A DNA stretch of 64,000 bases from Bradyrhizobium cosmicum (GTDB lineage: Bacteria; Pseudomonadota; Alphaproteobacteria; Rhizobiales; Xanthobacteraceae): positions 3,658,001-3,722,000 of the forward strand of contig NZ_CP041656.2 in NCBI RefSeq assembly GCF_007290395.2, written 5' to 3'. Made by a program: the position numbers and the translations under genes. Position 1 is the first letter of the stretch; every line of letters begins with the position of its first letter. A model generated the notes under the pieces. That model was not told where the DNA came from. It made no database searches and saw only the letters and a list, made by a program, of their open reading frames with translations. Positions 18,802 to 27,038 of this stretch are shown here, piece by piece.

Positions 18802-20405
18802 ACCAGATCACGCCTCCACCGAAACTCGACATCATTCCCGCCAGCGCGCCGTTCTCGGACGCGCAGCGTTCCTGGCTGAACGGCTTCTTTGCCGGGCTGC
18901 TGTCGCCTGACGTCGCCACGCCGCTGTCGGCCGAACAGGGCGCCGTGGTCATGCAGGCCGGTGACGGCGACGATGGCGAAGCGCCGTGGCACGACCAGAC
19001 CATGCCGATCGCCGATCGGATGAAGCTCGCCGAAGGCCGCCCCGTGCGTCGCAAGATGATGGCGGCAATGGCGCAGCAGGATTGCGGCCAGTGCGGCTAC
19101 AATTGCAACGACTATTCGGATGCGATTGCCAACCGCAGCGAAGCGCGGCTCAATCTCTGCGTTCCCGGCGGCAAGGAAACCGCGCGGATGCTGAAGTCGC
19201 TGTACGAGGAGCTCGACAAGGCACCCGCAGCCAAAGCGCCCGACAAGGCGGACGCGGTGGCGGCACCCGCCGTGACCGTGACGATTGCCGAGCCCGGCCG
19301 CTCCCGTGACAATCCGGTCGCGGCAACCTTCCTGTCACGGCGCCTGCTCAACAAGGGCGCCTCGGAGAAGGAAACCTATCACGTCGAGTTCGATCTCTCC
19401 GACAGCAAGCTCGACTACGTCGTCGGTGACAGCTTTGGCGTGTTCGCGCGCAATGACATCGGCCTTGTCGATCAGATCATTGCGCTGCTCGGTGCCTCCC
19501 ATACGACCAAGATCAACGGCAAGACGCTGCGCGAGGTGCTGACCGACGACGTCTCCCTATCGCCGGCGCCGGACTCGCTGTTCGAGCTGATCTCCTTCAT
19601 CACCGGCGGCGCGCAGCGCGAAAAGGCGCGGGCGCTGGCGCAGGGCGAGGATCCCGATGGCGATGCCGCCACGCTCGACGTGATGGCGGCGCTGCAGAAG
19701 TTTTCCGGCACGCGGCCGCATCCGGAGGCCTTCGTCGAGGCGCTGGAGCCGCTCCAGCCGCGGCTATATTCGATCTCGTCCTCGCACAATGCAACGCCGG
19801 GCAAGCTGTCGCTGACGGTCGATTCCGTGCGCTACGTCGTCGGCAAGCGCAAGCGCATCGGCGTGGCCTCGACCTTCCTCGGCGAGCGCATCAAGGAGGG
19901 TGACAAGCTCAAGGTCTATGTGCAGAAGGCGCACAATTTCGGCCTGCCCGAGGATCCGAAGACGCCTGTGATCATGATCGGCCCCGGCACCGGTATCGCG
20001 CCGTTCCGCGCCTTCCTGCTCGATCGCAAGGCGACCGGTGCGCCCGGCAAGAACTGGCTGTTCTTCGGCCATCAGCGCAGCGATTGCGACTTCTTCTACC
20101 AGGACGAACTCAATGCGATGAAGATTTCGGGTCAGTTGACGCGTTTGTCGCTGGCCTGGTCGCGCGACGGCGACAAGAAGTTCTACGTGCAGGACCGCAT
20201 GCGCGAGGTTGGCCGTGAGCTGTGGACGTGGCTCGCCGAGGGCGCGCATCTCTACATCTGCGGCGACGCCAAGCGCATGGCCAAGGACGTCGAGCGTGCA
20301 CTGGTCGATATCGTCGCCCAATTCGGCGCGCGCTCGACCGACGAGGCCGTCAGTTTCGTGGCCGAACTCAAGAAGACCGGCCGTTTCCAGGCTGACGTCT
20401 ACTAA
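18798..20405 (+). CDS. FeS-FAD NADPH reductase, likely electron donor to NirA
   Basis: 535 residues. The C-terminal two thirds is the CysJ-like FAD/NADPH module: RLYSISSS for FAD, MIGPGTGIAPFRAFL for NADPH phosphate, and YICGDAKRMAKDV. The N-terminal part lacks the FMN flavodoxin domain. It carries instead a small 4Fe-4S domain (CGQCGYNC, then LCVPGG) of the kind found in RnfB/ApbE-linked proteins, linked by an Ala-rich stretch. Electrons probably flow NADPH to FAD to 4Fe-4S to NirA, replacing ferredoxin. Confidence 0.87.
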   Translation: MNQITPPPKLDIIPASAPFSDAQRSWLNGFFAGLLSPDVATPLSAEQGAVVMQAGDGDDGEAPWHDQTMPIADRMKLAEGRPVRRKMMAAMAQQDCGQCGYNCNDYSDAIANRSEARLNLCVPGGKETARMLKSLYEELDKAPAAKAPDKADAVAAPAVTVTIAEPGRSRDNPVAATFLSRRLLNKGASEKETYHVEFDLSDSKLDYVVGDSFGVFARNDIGLVDQIIALLGASHTTKINGKTLREVLTDDVSLSPAPDSLFELISFITGGAQREKARALAQGEDPDGDAATLDVMAALQKFSGTRPHPEAFVEALEPLQPRLYSISSSHNATPGKLSLTVDSVRYVVGKRKRIGVASTFLGERIKEGDKLKVYVQKAHNFGLPEDPKTPVIMIGPGTGIAPFRAFLLDRKATGAPGKNWLFFGHQRSDCDFFYQDELNAMKISGQLTRLSLAWSRDGDKKFYVQDRMREVGRELWTWLAEGAHLYICGDAKRMAKDVERALVDIVAQFGARSTDEAVSFVAELKKTGRFQADVY

Positions 20406-20698
20406 GGCACTGTGAGATTGCCGTGAATCGCCGGGGCGGAGCAACGCGCCGGCGATCGCGGTCTACTGTGCATGGGGTTGTTTTCGGCTCCTTGGGTTTG
20501 ATGCTCCCAACGTGTCCCGAGTCGGTTCCAGTCGGCTCGGAGTTTAACGAATAAGATTCTCGGAACTCGCCGGCCGAGAGAATTTGTGCCTGCGATCCGG
20601 CTCCCTCGGAGAACCAGCATCGCTATTTCCGTGGCCGTCTTGCCGGCCCCCGGGGGTGATCCCTCATACTCCCGCAAATGGGGCGTTGGAGATCGACC

Positions 20699-20851
20699 AT
20701 GCGCGAACTATCTGCGGAAGCCAGGCTGCACTTCTACGCGCGCTCGCTCTCGCGCCGGACCGTGGCGAGCGTCCATCATGTCGCGCTCTATGGCGCGTTC
20801 GCCGTCATCGCGGCGATCGTGTTCGGCACGCTGTCGGTGCACCCATTCTGA
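20699..20851 (+). CDS. Small single-span membrane protein (50 aa)
   Basis: ATG 20699, preceded by GGAG seven bases upstream. It encodes 50 residues: a basic amphipathic start with His/Arg residues (ARSLSRRTVASVHH) and one hydrophobic helix (ALYGAFAVIAAIVFGTL). The stop abuts the end of the convergent pxpA gene. No family recognised; similar tiny membrane proteins are common but poorly annotated in Bradyrhizobium. Confidence 0.6.
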   Translation: MRELSAEARLHFYARSLSRRTVASVHHVALYGAFAVIAAIVFGTLSVHPF

Positions 20852-21622
20852 TCACGCCCCGCGCTTGAACGGCGCCACTTCGATCCCAGCTTCCTTCAAT
20901 GCCTGACGCAGCGTGCGCGCGATCTCGACGGCACCTTGCGTGTCGCCATGGATGCACACGGTATCGGCCCGCATCTTGATGATCTTGCCCGTCACCGACA
21001 CCACCGCGCCATCCTGCACCATGCGCACCACGCGGTCGGCGATTGCCTTGGCATCGTGAAGCACCGCGCCGGGCTTCTTGCGCGAGACGAGGTTGCCGTC
21101 GTCCTCATAGGCGCGATCGGCGAACACCTCGTGTACCATCGGCAGGTTGGCGTCTTCACCGGCCTTTACCAGCTTCGAATTGGCGAGCACGACAAAAATG
21201 AGATTGGGGTCGACCGCTCTGATGCCGGCGGCGATCGCCTTGGCCGTCATGTCGTCCTCGCAGGCGACGTTGGACAGCGCGCCATGTGCCTTCACATGCG
21301 TGACCTTGTGGCCGGCCGCCGTCGCGATCGCCTGCAGCGCACCGATCTGATAGGCGACGAGGTTCTCGATCTCGGAGGCCTTCATGCCCATGATCGGATG
21401 CCGGCCGAAGCCGTGCAGGTCGCGGTAGCCGGGGTGCGCGCCGACCGAGACGCCGCGCGCCTTTGCCAGTTCGACCGTCCGGCGCATGATGTCGGGATCA
21501 CCGGCATGAAAGCCGCAGGCGACGTTGACCGAGCTTGCAAGGTCGATCATGGCGGCGTCGTTGCCCATCTCCCACGCGCCAAAACCTTCGCCGAGGTCGC
21601 AGTTGAGATCGATCGTCTTCAT
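20852..21622 (-). CDS. pxpA: 5-oxoprolinase subunit A (LamB/YcsF family)
   Basis: 256 residues starting at [15 protein letters not shown], the invariant N-terminus of the YcsF family. Further motifs are [24 protein letters not shown] and [10 protein letters not shown]. With PxpB and PxpC it forms the ATP-dependent prokaryotic 5-oxoprolinase that opens 5-oxoproline to glutamate. It is the last gene of the pxpB-pxpC-pxpA operon, 32 bases after pxpC. A longer open frame back to 22096 is an artefact over pxpC. Confidence 0.93.
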   Translation of the reverse strand: MKTIDLNCDLGEGFGAWEMGNDAAMIDLASSVNVACGFHAGDPDIMRRTVELAKARGVSVGAHPGYRDLHGFGRHPIMGMKASEIENLVAYQIGALQAIATAAGHKVTHVKAHGALSNVACEDDMTAKAIAAGIRAVDPNLIFVVLANSKLVKAGEDANLPMVHEVFADRAYEDDGNLVSRKKPGAVLHDAKAIADRVVRMVQDGAVVSVTGKIIKMRADTVCIHGDTQGAVEIARTLRQALKEAGIEVAPFKRGA

Positions 21623-21654
21623 GGGGTGCTCTCCACCTTGGGTCGTCTTGTCTT

Positions 21655-22692
21655 TTACGGCTCCGCCGTGACCTGCCAGGTCCCGGCATCCACGGCGCTC
21701 ACCGCATAGCCTGCAACGTTGGCATCGCTGAGTGCCTCGATATTGAGTTCGACGGTATCGGACGAGCGCAGCCGATCGGGCAGGTCTTTGATGAGTCGCG
21801 CAAACTTGCGCGCCTCGTCCTGCGCTTCCGCCATCGTGACCTCTCGGAAGCGGAACGCCGTTCCCACCGAGGTCTGCGCGAGCCGGCCGACGTCGGCCGT
21901 GATGACGGTCGCGATCTTCGGGTAGCCGCCGGTGGTGCCGCGATCCATCATCAATGCGATCGGCGCACCATCGCCGGGCACCTGGATGCTGCCGATGACG
22001 GTGCCGTCGGAGACGATGTTGTGGCCGTGCAGATGCTTGATCGCGGGCCCCTCGAGCCGGTAGCCCATGCGGTCGGAGGTCGCCGAGATCTTCCACTCGC
22101 TGTCCAGGAACAGCGCCTTGTTGGCGTCGTCGAACTCGTCGTCCTGCGGTCCCAGCAGAACGCGGATCGGGCCGCTCACCGGCTTCGGCAGTTCGATGCG
22201 CAACTCGGGCGCGCCGCTCGCGGCATCGACATTGAACTCGTCGCCGGCCTGGAGCGGGCGCGGGTAGGGGCTGCCAAGGCCCGCGCGTGCATTCACCGCA
22301 AGGCTGCCGAACACCAGCTCGCCCTTGATGGCGCCTTCGATTGCGAGATAGCTGAATGCACCGCCGCGGGCAAAGCCCAGCGTCAGCGTCTCGCCGTCCT
22401 TCAGCGTCACCGATGTATCGATGGCGACCGGCCGTCCGGCGATGTCAGCATTGCGCGGCGCGCCTGATATCGCGACGCGCACGGCGCCGTCGCGGGCGGT
22501 GAAGGAGGCGCCGAACGGGCCGATCTCGACAGCGGCGGCGAACGGCTCGTTTCCGACCAGCGTATTCGCGGCCGCAAGCGACAGCCGGTCCATGGCGCCG
22601 CTGACCGTCAGGCCATAGCGCTGCGCGCCATGGCGGCCGCCGTCCTGGACGGAGCTTGCAGGCCCGATGGAGGCGACGACGAGCCGGCTCAT
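21655..22692 (-). CDS. pxpC: 5-oxoprolinase subunit C (biotin-dependent carboxyltransferase/KipA family)
   Basis: 345 residues matching PxpC/YbgK: the start [31 protein letters not shown], the QDDEF region, and [30 protein letters not shown] near the C-terminus. It overlaps pxpB by 4 bases. PxpB and PxpC together form the catalytic complex acting with PxpA in the cytoplasm. Confidence 0.92.
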   Translation of the reverse strand: MSRLVVASIGPASSVQDGGRHGAQRYGLTVSGAMDRLSLAAANTLVGNEPFAAAVEIGPFGASFTARDGAVRVAISGAPRNADIAGRPVAIDTSVTLKDGETLTLGFARGGAFSYLAIEGAIKGELVFGSLAVNARAGLGSPYPRPLQAGDEFNVDAASGAPELRIELPKPVSGPIRVLLGPQDDEFDDANKALFLDSEWKISATSDRMGYRLEGPAIKHLHGHNIVSDGTVIGSIQVPGDGAPIALMMDRGTTGGYPKIATVITADVGRLAQTSVGTAFRFREVTMAEAQDEARKFARLIKDLPDRLRSSDTVELNIEALSDANVAGYAVSAVDAGTWQVTAEP

Positions 22693-23420
22693 GCCGTCAC
22701 CTGCTCGGCGACGATCTCGCCGGCTTCGGCGGCGCGGTCGAGTTCCCCGAAAGTCTTGTGGTCGATGGCGAAAAACGTCACGCGATCACCAGGTTCAGTG
22801 AGGAACGTCGGATTTCGGTGGAGCTGATAGGTCCGCACTGGCGTGCGGCCGAGCAGGTGCCAGCCGCTCGGCGCGGCCAGGCACTGGATGCCCGCCTGGA
22901 TGCCGCCGATCGAGATCGTGCCGGCAGGCGTCAGCAGCCGCGGAGATTGCCGCCGCGACATCTGCAGGGATTTGTCGAGGCCGCTGAGGTAGGACCACCC
23001 CGGGGTGAATCCGATCATGGCAACCCGATAGTCGCCGCCGGAATGGCAGGCGATGATGTCGTCGGGCGTGGTGTTCAGTGCCTTGGCGACATCCTCCAGA
23101 TCTATGCCGTGCTCGCCGCCATAGGCGACGGGAATGCGCCAGCGCCGCGCCTTGGTGGCCGGCGGCAACGGCTGGCTGGCGATCGGGAGAATCTTGTCGC
23201 CGAGCGCCTCGAAGCCGATGGTGCCGGGATCGTAATGCACCAGCAGCGAGCGATAGGTCGGCACGGTTTCGGTGATGCCGTCGATGGGGTTTGCCGCCAG
23301 CGCCTTGTCGAGCGCGAGCACGCGCTCGTTGGCGGCGTCGTCGATGGTGCGGCTGAACTCGACCGTGACGGCACTGTCGCCACTGGGCAGAAGGCGGGGC
23401 GGGGGAAGCGTCGCGGCCAT
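22689..23420 (-). CDS. pxpB: 5-oxoprolinase subunit B (KipI-like allophanate hydrolase subunit 1 family)
   Basis: 243 residues, first gene of the operon. Conserved PxpB features are LLPSGDSAVTVEF, the TVPTYRSLLVHYDP segment, IPVAYGGEHGIDLEDVA, FTPGWSYLSGLD and GTISIGGIQAGIQ. The family includes KipI, the sporulation kinase inhibitor, but operon context with pxpC and pxpA supports 5-oxoprolinase. The 248-base gap to the divergent rraA-like gene holds both promoters; no clear operator was seen. Confidence 0.92.
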   Translation of the reverse strand: MAATLPPPRLLPSGDSAVTVEFSRTIDDAANERVLALDKALAANPIDGITETVPTYRSLLVHYDPGTIGFEALGDKILPIASQPLPPATKARRWRIPVAYGGEHGIDLEDVAKALNTTPDDIIACHSGGDYRVAMIGFTPGWSYLSGLDKSLQMSRRQSPRLLTPAGTISIGGIQAGIQCLAAPSGWHLLGRTPVRTYQLHRNPTFLTEPGDRVTFFAIDHKTFGELDRAAEAGEIVAEQVTA

Positions 23421-23668
23421 GAGTTGTCGAAATCGGGCTGCTGGAGAAACGCGGGCTCATCCTTGAGTTCCGCGCTGTCCTGCTTCGCGTAAATGCGCCC
23501 GCAAGTCCAATAAATTAATGCAGGGGGCCGCGATAAAGCCTTGTTATCGCGTCGCATAACTGCGCTGCACCCCTGCATTTCCAGTGCCGTCTTGGCCCTT
23601 GACGGCAAGCCCCCGGCTCGCAAGATGCGCGGCGTTCTTTCCCGCCCATCCGGAGCTCGTTTTCGTCC

Positions 23669-24367
23669 ATGTCGCTGTCCCCCGAAGCCCGCAAGACCCT
23701 CGCCGGCATCACCACTGCCACCATCACCACGGTCCTGCTGAAAAAGGGCCTGCGCAACATCTGGATGCGCGGCGCGCGCCCGCTGCGCCCGGGCATGCCG
23801 CGTCTGGTGGGGCCGGCCTTCACGCTGCGCTTCGTGCCGGCGCGCGAGGACCTGGCGACCCCGGAATCCTGGTCGTCGCCGATCTCGACCCGTACCGCGA
23901 TCGAGGCGATGCCGGAGGGATGTATTGCCGTGGTCGACGCCATGGGCATCACCGACGCCGGCATCTTCGGCGACATCCTCTGCGCCCGCATGATGAAGCG
24001 CGGCGTGACCGCGCTCGTCACCGACGGCGTGGTGCGTGACGTCGAGGGCGTGCTCGGCACCAACCTTCCGGTGTGGTGCGACGGCTATGCCGCGCCGCCC
24101 TCCGTGGCGGGCCTCACCTTCGTCGGCTGGGGCGAGCCGATCGGCTGCGGCGGCGTCGCCGTATTCCCGAACGACATCGTGGTCGCCGACCAGGACGGCT
24201 GCGTGCTGATCCCGCAGGCGATGCTCGACCACGTGCTCAACGAGGGCGTCGAGCAGGAGCGGATGGAAGCCTGGATCGTCAACGAGGTGAACAACGGCGC
24301 CGTGCTGCCGGGCCTCTATCCCATGAATGCCGAGACCAAGGCGCGCTACGCCGCCAGCAAGAAGTAA
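23669..24367 (+). CDS. RraA-like/4-hydroxy-4-methyl-2-oxoglutarate aldolase family protein
   Basis: 232 residues. The family core GPAFTLRFVP, AMGITDAGIFGDILCARMMKRGVTALVTDGVVRD and VWCDGY holds the Mg2+/substrate-binding Asp and Arg of HMG/CHA aldolases. True RraA proteins regulating RNase E are about 160 residues, whereas the 230-residue form with a C-terminal VFPNDIVVADQDGCVLIP block is usually a metabolic aldolase. It is followed after 25 bases by a cupin gene, probably one operon for breakdown of an organic acid. Confidence 0.85.
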   Translation: MSLSPEARKTLAGITTATITTVLLKKGLRNIWMRGARPLRPGMPRLVGPAFTLRFVPAREDLATPESWSSPISTRTAIEAMPEGCIAVVDAMGITDAGIFGDILCARMMKRGVTALVTDGVVRDVEGVLGTNLPVWCDGYAAPPSVAGLTFVGWGEPIGCGGVAVFPNDIVVADQDGCVLIPQAMLDHVLNEGVEQERMEAWIVNEVNNGAVLPGLYPMNAETKARYAASKK

Positions 24368-24392
24368 CCAGAACAGAAGCGAGGATACCCCC

Positions 24393-24797
24393 ATGGAGAT
24401 CACTGTCGCAGGCACGCGGCCGACCCGCCGCGCGCCCAAGGAACACTTCACCGGCACCGTGTTGCAGGACCCCGTGATCATGGCGCCCGCGCCGGCGCGG
24501 CTGAACTGCTCGCGCGTGTCGTTCGAGCCCGGCGCACGCACCAACTGGCATCACCATCCGCTCGGGCAGACGCTCTACGTGATTTCAGGCGTGGGTCGCG
24601 TCCAGACCAAGGGCGGCCCTGTCAAGGAAATCCGTCCCGGTGACACCGTCTGGATTCCCCCGGGCGAACTGCACTGGCATGGCGCCACGCCTGACAACGG
24701 CATGTGCCACATCGCCATGCAGGAAGCGCTCGACGGCGCGTTCTCGACCTGGCTGGAGCCGGTCACGGACGCAGAGTACGGCGCGCCGCTGGGCTAG
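24393..24797 (+). CDS. Cupin-domain protein
   Basis: 134 residues forming one cupin barrel. Metal-binding motif 1 is TNWHHHPLGQTLYVISGVGRV and motif 2 is PGDTVWIPPGELHWHG. It belongs to the group of small cupins often placed beside carboxymuconolactone decarboxylase or aldolase genes. The catalytic role is unknown; an isomerase or sensor role for the product of the preceding aldolase is possible. It is co-transcribed with the rraA-like gene. Confidence 0.85.
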   Translation: MEITVAGTRPTRRAPKEHFTGTVLQDPVIMAPAPARLNCSRVSFEPGARTNWHHHPLGQTLYVISGVGRVQTKGGPVKEIRPGDTVWIPPGELHWHGATPDNGMCHIAMQEALDGAFSTWLEPVTDAEYGAPLG

Positions 24798-24858
24798 CTG
24801 TCGTGCCCCGGATGCAATGCAGCGCGTGGGCGGTGCATTGCTGATCCGGGGCCGAGAT

Positions 24859-25209
24859 CTACTGCCGCTCCGCGGTCCATGTGCCCGTGCACATGGCACC
24901 GCGCCAGGTGCCGGAGCCGGACGTGCCGCTCAGCCGGCCGAACCCGACTGCTCGCTTGATCCCGGTGCTCAGAGTGACGTTGATGTTGCCGGCATCGGCC
25001 ACCCGGCCCGACGCCGTCACCATGGCGCTGCTCGAGGCGATCTGCCCGTTGTTGATGCCTATCGAGACGGTCGCGCCGTTGCCGCAGGTCTCACTCGACG
25101 ACGAGATCCGCACGTTCCATGCGCCGTCGAAAGTGCTGGCGTTCGCCTGCGCGGCCGGCAATGCGATGGCGACGATGGTGGCGAAAAGACACTTGCGAAA
25201 ACCGTTCAT
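24859..25209 (-). CDS. Small exported protein, unknown
   Basis: 116 residues from ATG 25209: a signal peptide (RKCLFATIVAIALPAAQANA) and a mature domain rich in Gly, Ser and Thr with two cysteine pairs (SETCGNG, GAMCTGTW). The repeated beta-type pattern IGINNGQIASSS and GSGTWRGAMCTGTWTAERQ resembles small periplasmic beta-barrel proteins that are frequent in Bradyrhizobium. No function assigned. It is isolated between the cupin and the fatty acid transporter. Confidence 0.75.
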   Translation of the reverse strand: MNGFRKCLFATIVAIALPAAQANASTFDGAWNVRISSSSETCGNGATVSIGINNGQIASSSAMVTASGRVADAGNINVTLSTGIKRAVGFGRLSGTSGSGTWRGAMCTGTWTAERQ

Positions 25210-25533
25210 GGCACGCCCCTTTGGTTGAGCCTGGAGGGATCGTGTCACGGGGGAGGGGCGGGCGATGTGAGAGGTGTCACGCCCCAAGAGGGCTCTGTGA
25301 CGTAGCGCACCTTGGGTCAGTTCTTGATCCGATCGACGAGACGGGCGAGCAGGCGGGCTTTTCGGGGGGGCGGGCGGCGGCTCCCGCTCTACCGCTGGCT
25401 CGGTCGAAACGGAGGCTTCCTCTGTCACCGAAAGCCTGCACAGCCCCAATCCGAGATCGCGCCTGGCCTTCTTCGTCCGACCGCCGGCAGCGGGATTGAG
25501 TGAGCTCCCGCTGCCGCAGCGTCTTGCGCAGTC

Positions 25534-26985
25534 CTAGGGGAGGACCGGCGGATGATACGTAAACGTCGACATCAGGATCGCCGCCACGATCATCACGATC
25601 GGAAAATGGATCAGGAACTGGATCGACGTGTAGCCGATCAGATCCTTCGACTTCAATCCGAGGATCCCGAGCAGCGGCAGCATCCAGAACGGGTTGATGA
25701 AGTTCGGCAGCGTTTCGGCGATGTTGTAGACCATGACGGTCCAGCCTAGATGTGCCCCGACCGAATTTGCCGCCTTCATGATGTAGGGCGCTTCGATGAT
25801 CCATTTGCCGCCGGCGGATGGAATGAAGAAGCCCAGGACGGCCGAATAGATGCCCACGAGGAAGGAGAAGACCGTCGTGCTGGCCGAGGCATCGACGAAC
25901 CAGTGCGCAATGGTGTCCGACAGCGTCACGCCTTTGGCGTTCGGCACCTTGGTGAGCATCTGGGCGATGCCGGCATAGAACGGAAATTGCAGCAGCACGC
26001 CCGACACGCTCGGCATCGCCTTGGAGAACGCTTCGAGCAGGCTGCGGGGACGCCAGTGCAAGAGGATGCCGAGGATCAGGAAGACGAAGTTGTAGGTGTT
26101 CAGGCCCGACAGTGTGATGAGCGGATTGCCGGACTGGAATGTCTGCCACAGCCAGCCAAGGGCGAGGACGACGATCAGGATGGTCAGGATCGGGCTGAAT
26201 TCGAGGAAGTCGCCGGGCCGGGCGGGAGCCTTCGGCTTGATCGTGTCGTCTTCAAGCGACACGCCGAGATCCTGCGCGGTCCTGGTCCCGGCCGCGTTCG
26301 GCGCGGTCAGATAGCAGATGACGGCCGACACGACCGTCACGAGGATCGTCGTGACCAGATTTTGCCAGGTCAGGATCGTCTCTGAAAATCCGATGACGCC
26401 GGTGATCGGCAGCAGCGAACTCGGAATGCTGGCGGCGTTGGCCTGAAGCTGCGCGGCCGACGAGGTGATGCCGAGCGTGAAGCCGCAGCCGAGGCCGAGA
26501 TAGCCGGCAGCGCCAGCGGCCCGGTAGTCGAGCTTGATGTCCGTGCGCCGCGCGATCTCGCGGACCAGCAGGCCGGAGAAGATCAGGCTCAGGCCCCAAT
26601 TGACCAGCGACAGGAGAATGCTGAGCACTCCGACGAACACCACGGCGCCGCGCCCGGTGGAGGGCACGGCGGCCAGGCGCCGCAGCGCGGCCGCGATCGG
26701 TGGCGACATCGCCACGACGTAGCCGCCGATCGCGACCAGGGCCATCTGCATCGTGAATGGAATGAGATTCCAGAAGCCGTCGCCGAACGCTCGGCTGACG
26801 GCGAGCGGGGAGCCGCCATGCACGATGGTGCCGATCGCAATCGCGATCACGGCGATCAGCACGAAGACATAGGCGTCCGGAAACCAGCGCTCGGAGAAGA
26901 CCACGAGGCGTTGCGAGAATCTCGCCAGCAGATTGGTCTCGGTTGATGCGCTCCCGTTGAGAGAGTCGCCGGATACAGTCGTCAT
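25534..26985 (-). CDS. Short-chain fatty acid transporter (AtoE family)
   Basis: 483 residues from ATG 26985. Some twelve hydrophobic helices and the family signatures FSERWFPDAYVF, PFTMQMALVAIGGYVVA, LGLGCGFTLGITSS and PSAGGKWIIEAPYIM match AtoE, a proton-driven carrier of acetoacetate/butyrate. It lies 53 bases downstream of the molybdopterin-reductase fusion gene and is probably transcribed with it, which hints that the fusion enzyme handles a short organic acid. Confidence 0.88.
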   Translation of the reverse strand: MTTVSGDSLNGSASTETNLLARFSQRLVVFSERWFPDAYVFVLIAVIAIAIGTIVHGGSPLAVSRAFGDGFWNLIPFTMQMALVAIGGYVVAMSPPIAAALRRLAAVPSTGRGAVVFVGVLSILLSLVNWGLSLIFSGLLVREIARRTDIKLDYRAAGAAGYLGLGCGFTLGITSSAAQLQANAASIPSSLLPITGVIGFSETILTWQNLVTTILVTVVSAVICYLTAPNAAGTRTAQDLGVSLEDDTIKPKAPARPGDFLEFSPILTILIVVLALGWLWQTFQSGNPLITLSGLNTYNFVFLILGILLHWRPRSLLEAFSKAMPSVSGVLLQFPFYAGIAQMLTKVPNAKGVTLSDTIAHWFVDASASTTVFSFLVGIYSAVLGFFIPSAGGKWIIEAPYIMKAANSVGAHLGWTVMVYNIAETLPNFINPFWMLPLLGILGLKSKDLIGYTSIQFLIHFPIVMIVAAILMSTFTYHPPVLP

Positions 26986-27038
26986 TGTCAGCCCCCAATT
27001 TTGCAGTGTTGGTCGTGGTTGAAAGTCATGCTGCGTGG

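Noticed and set aside
20852..22096. 414-codon frame extending pxpA
   Set aside because: The upstream part overlaps pxpC in another frame; [13 protein letters not shown] is the family start.
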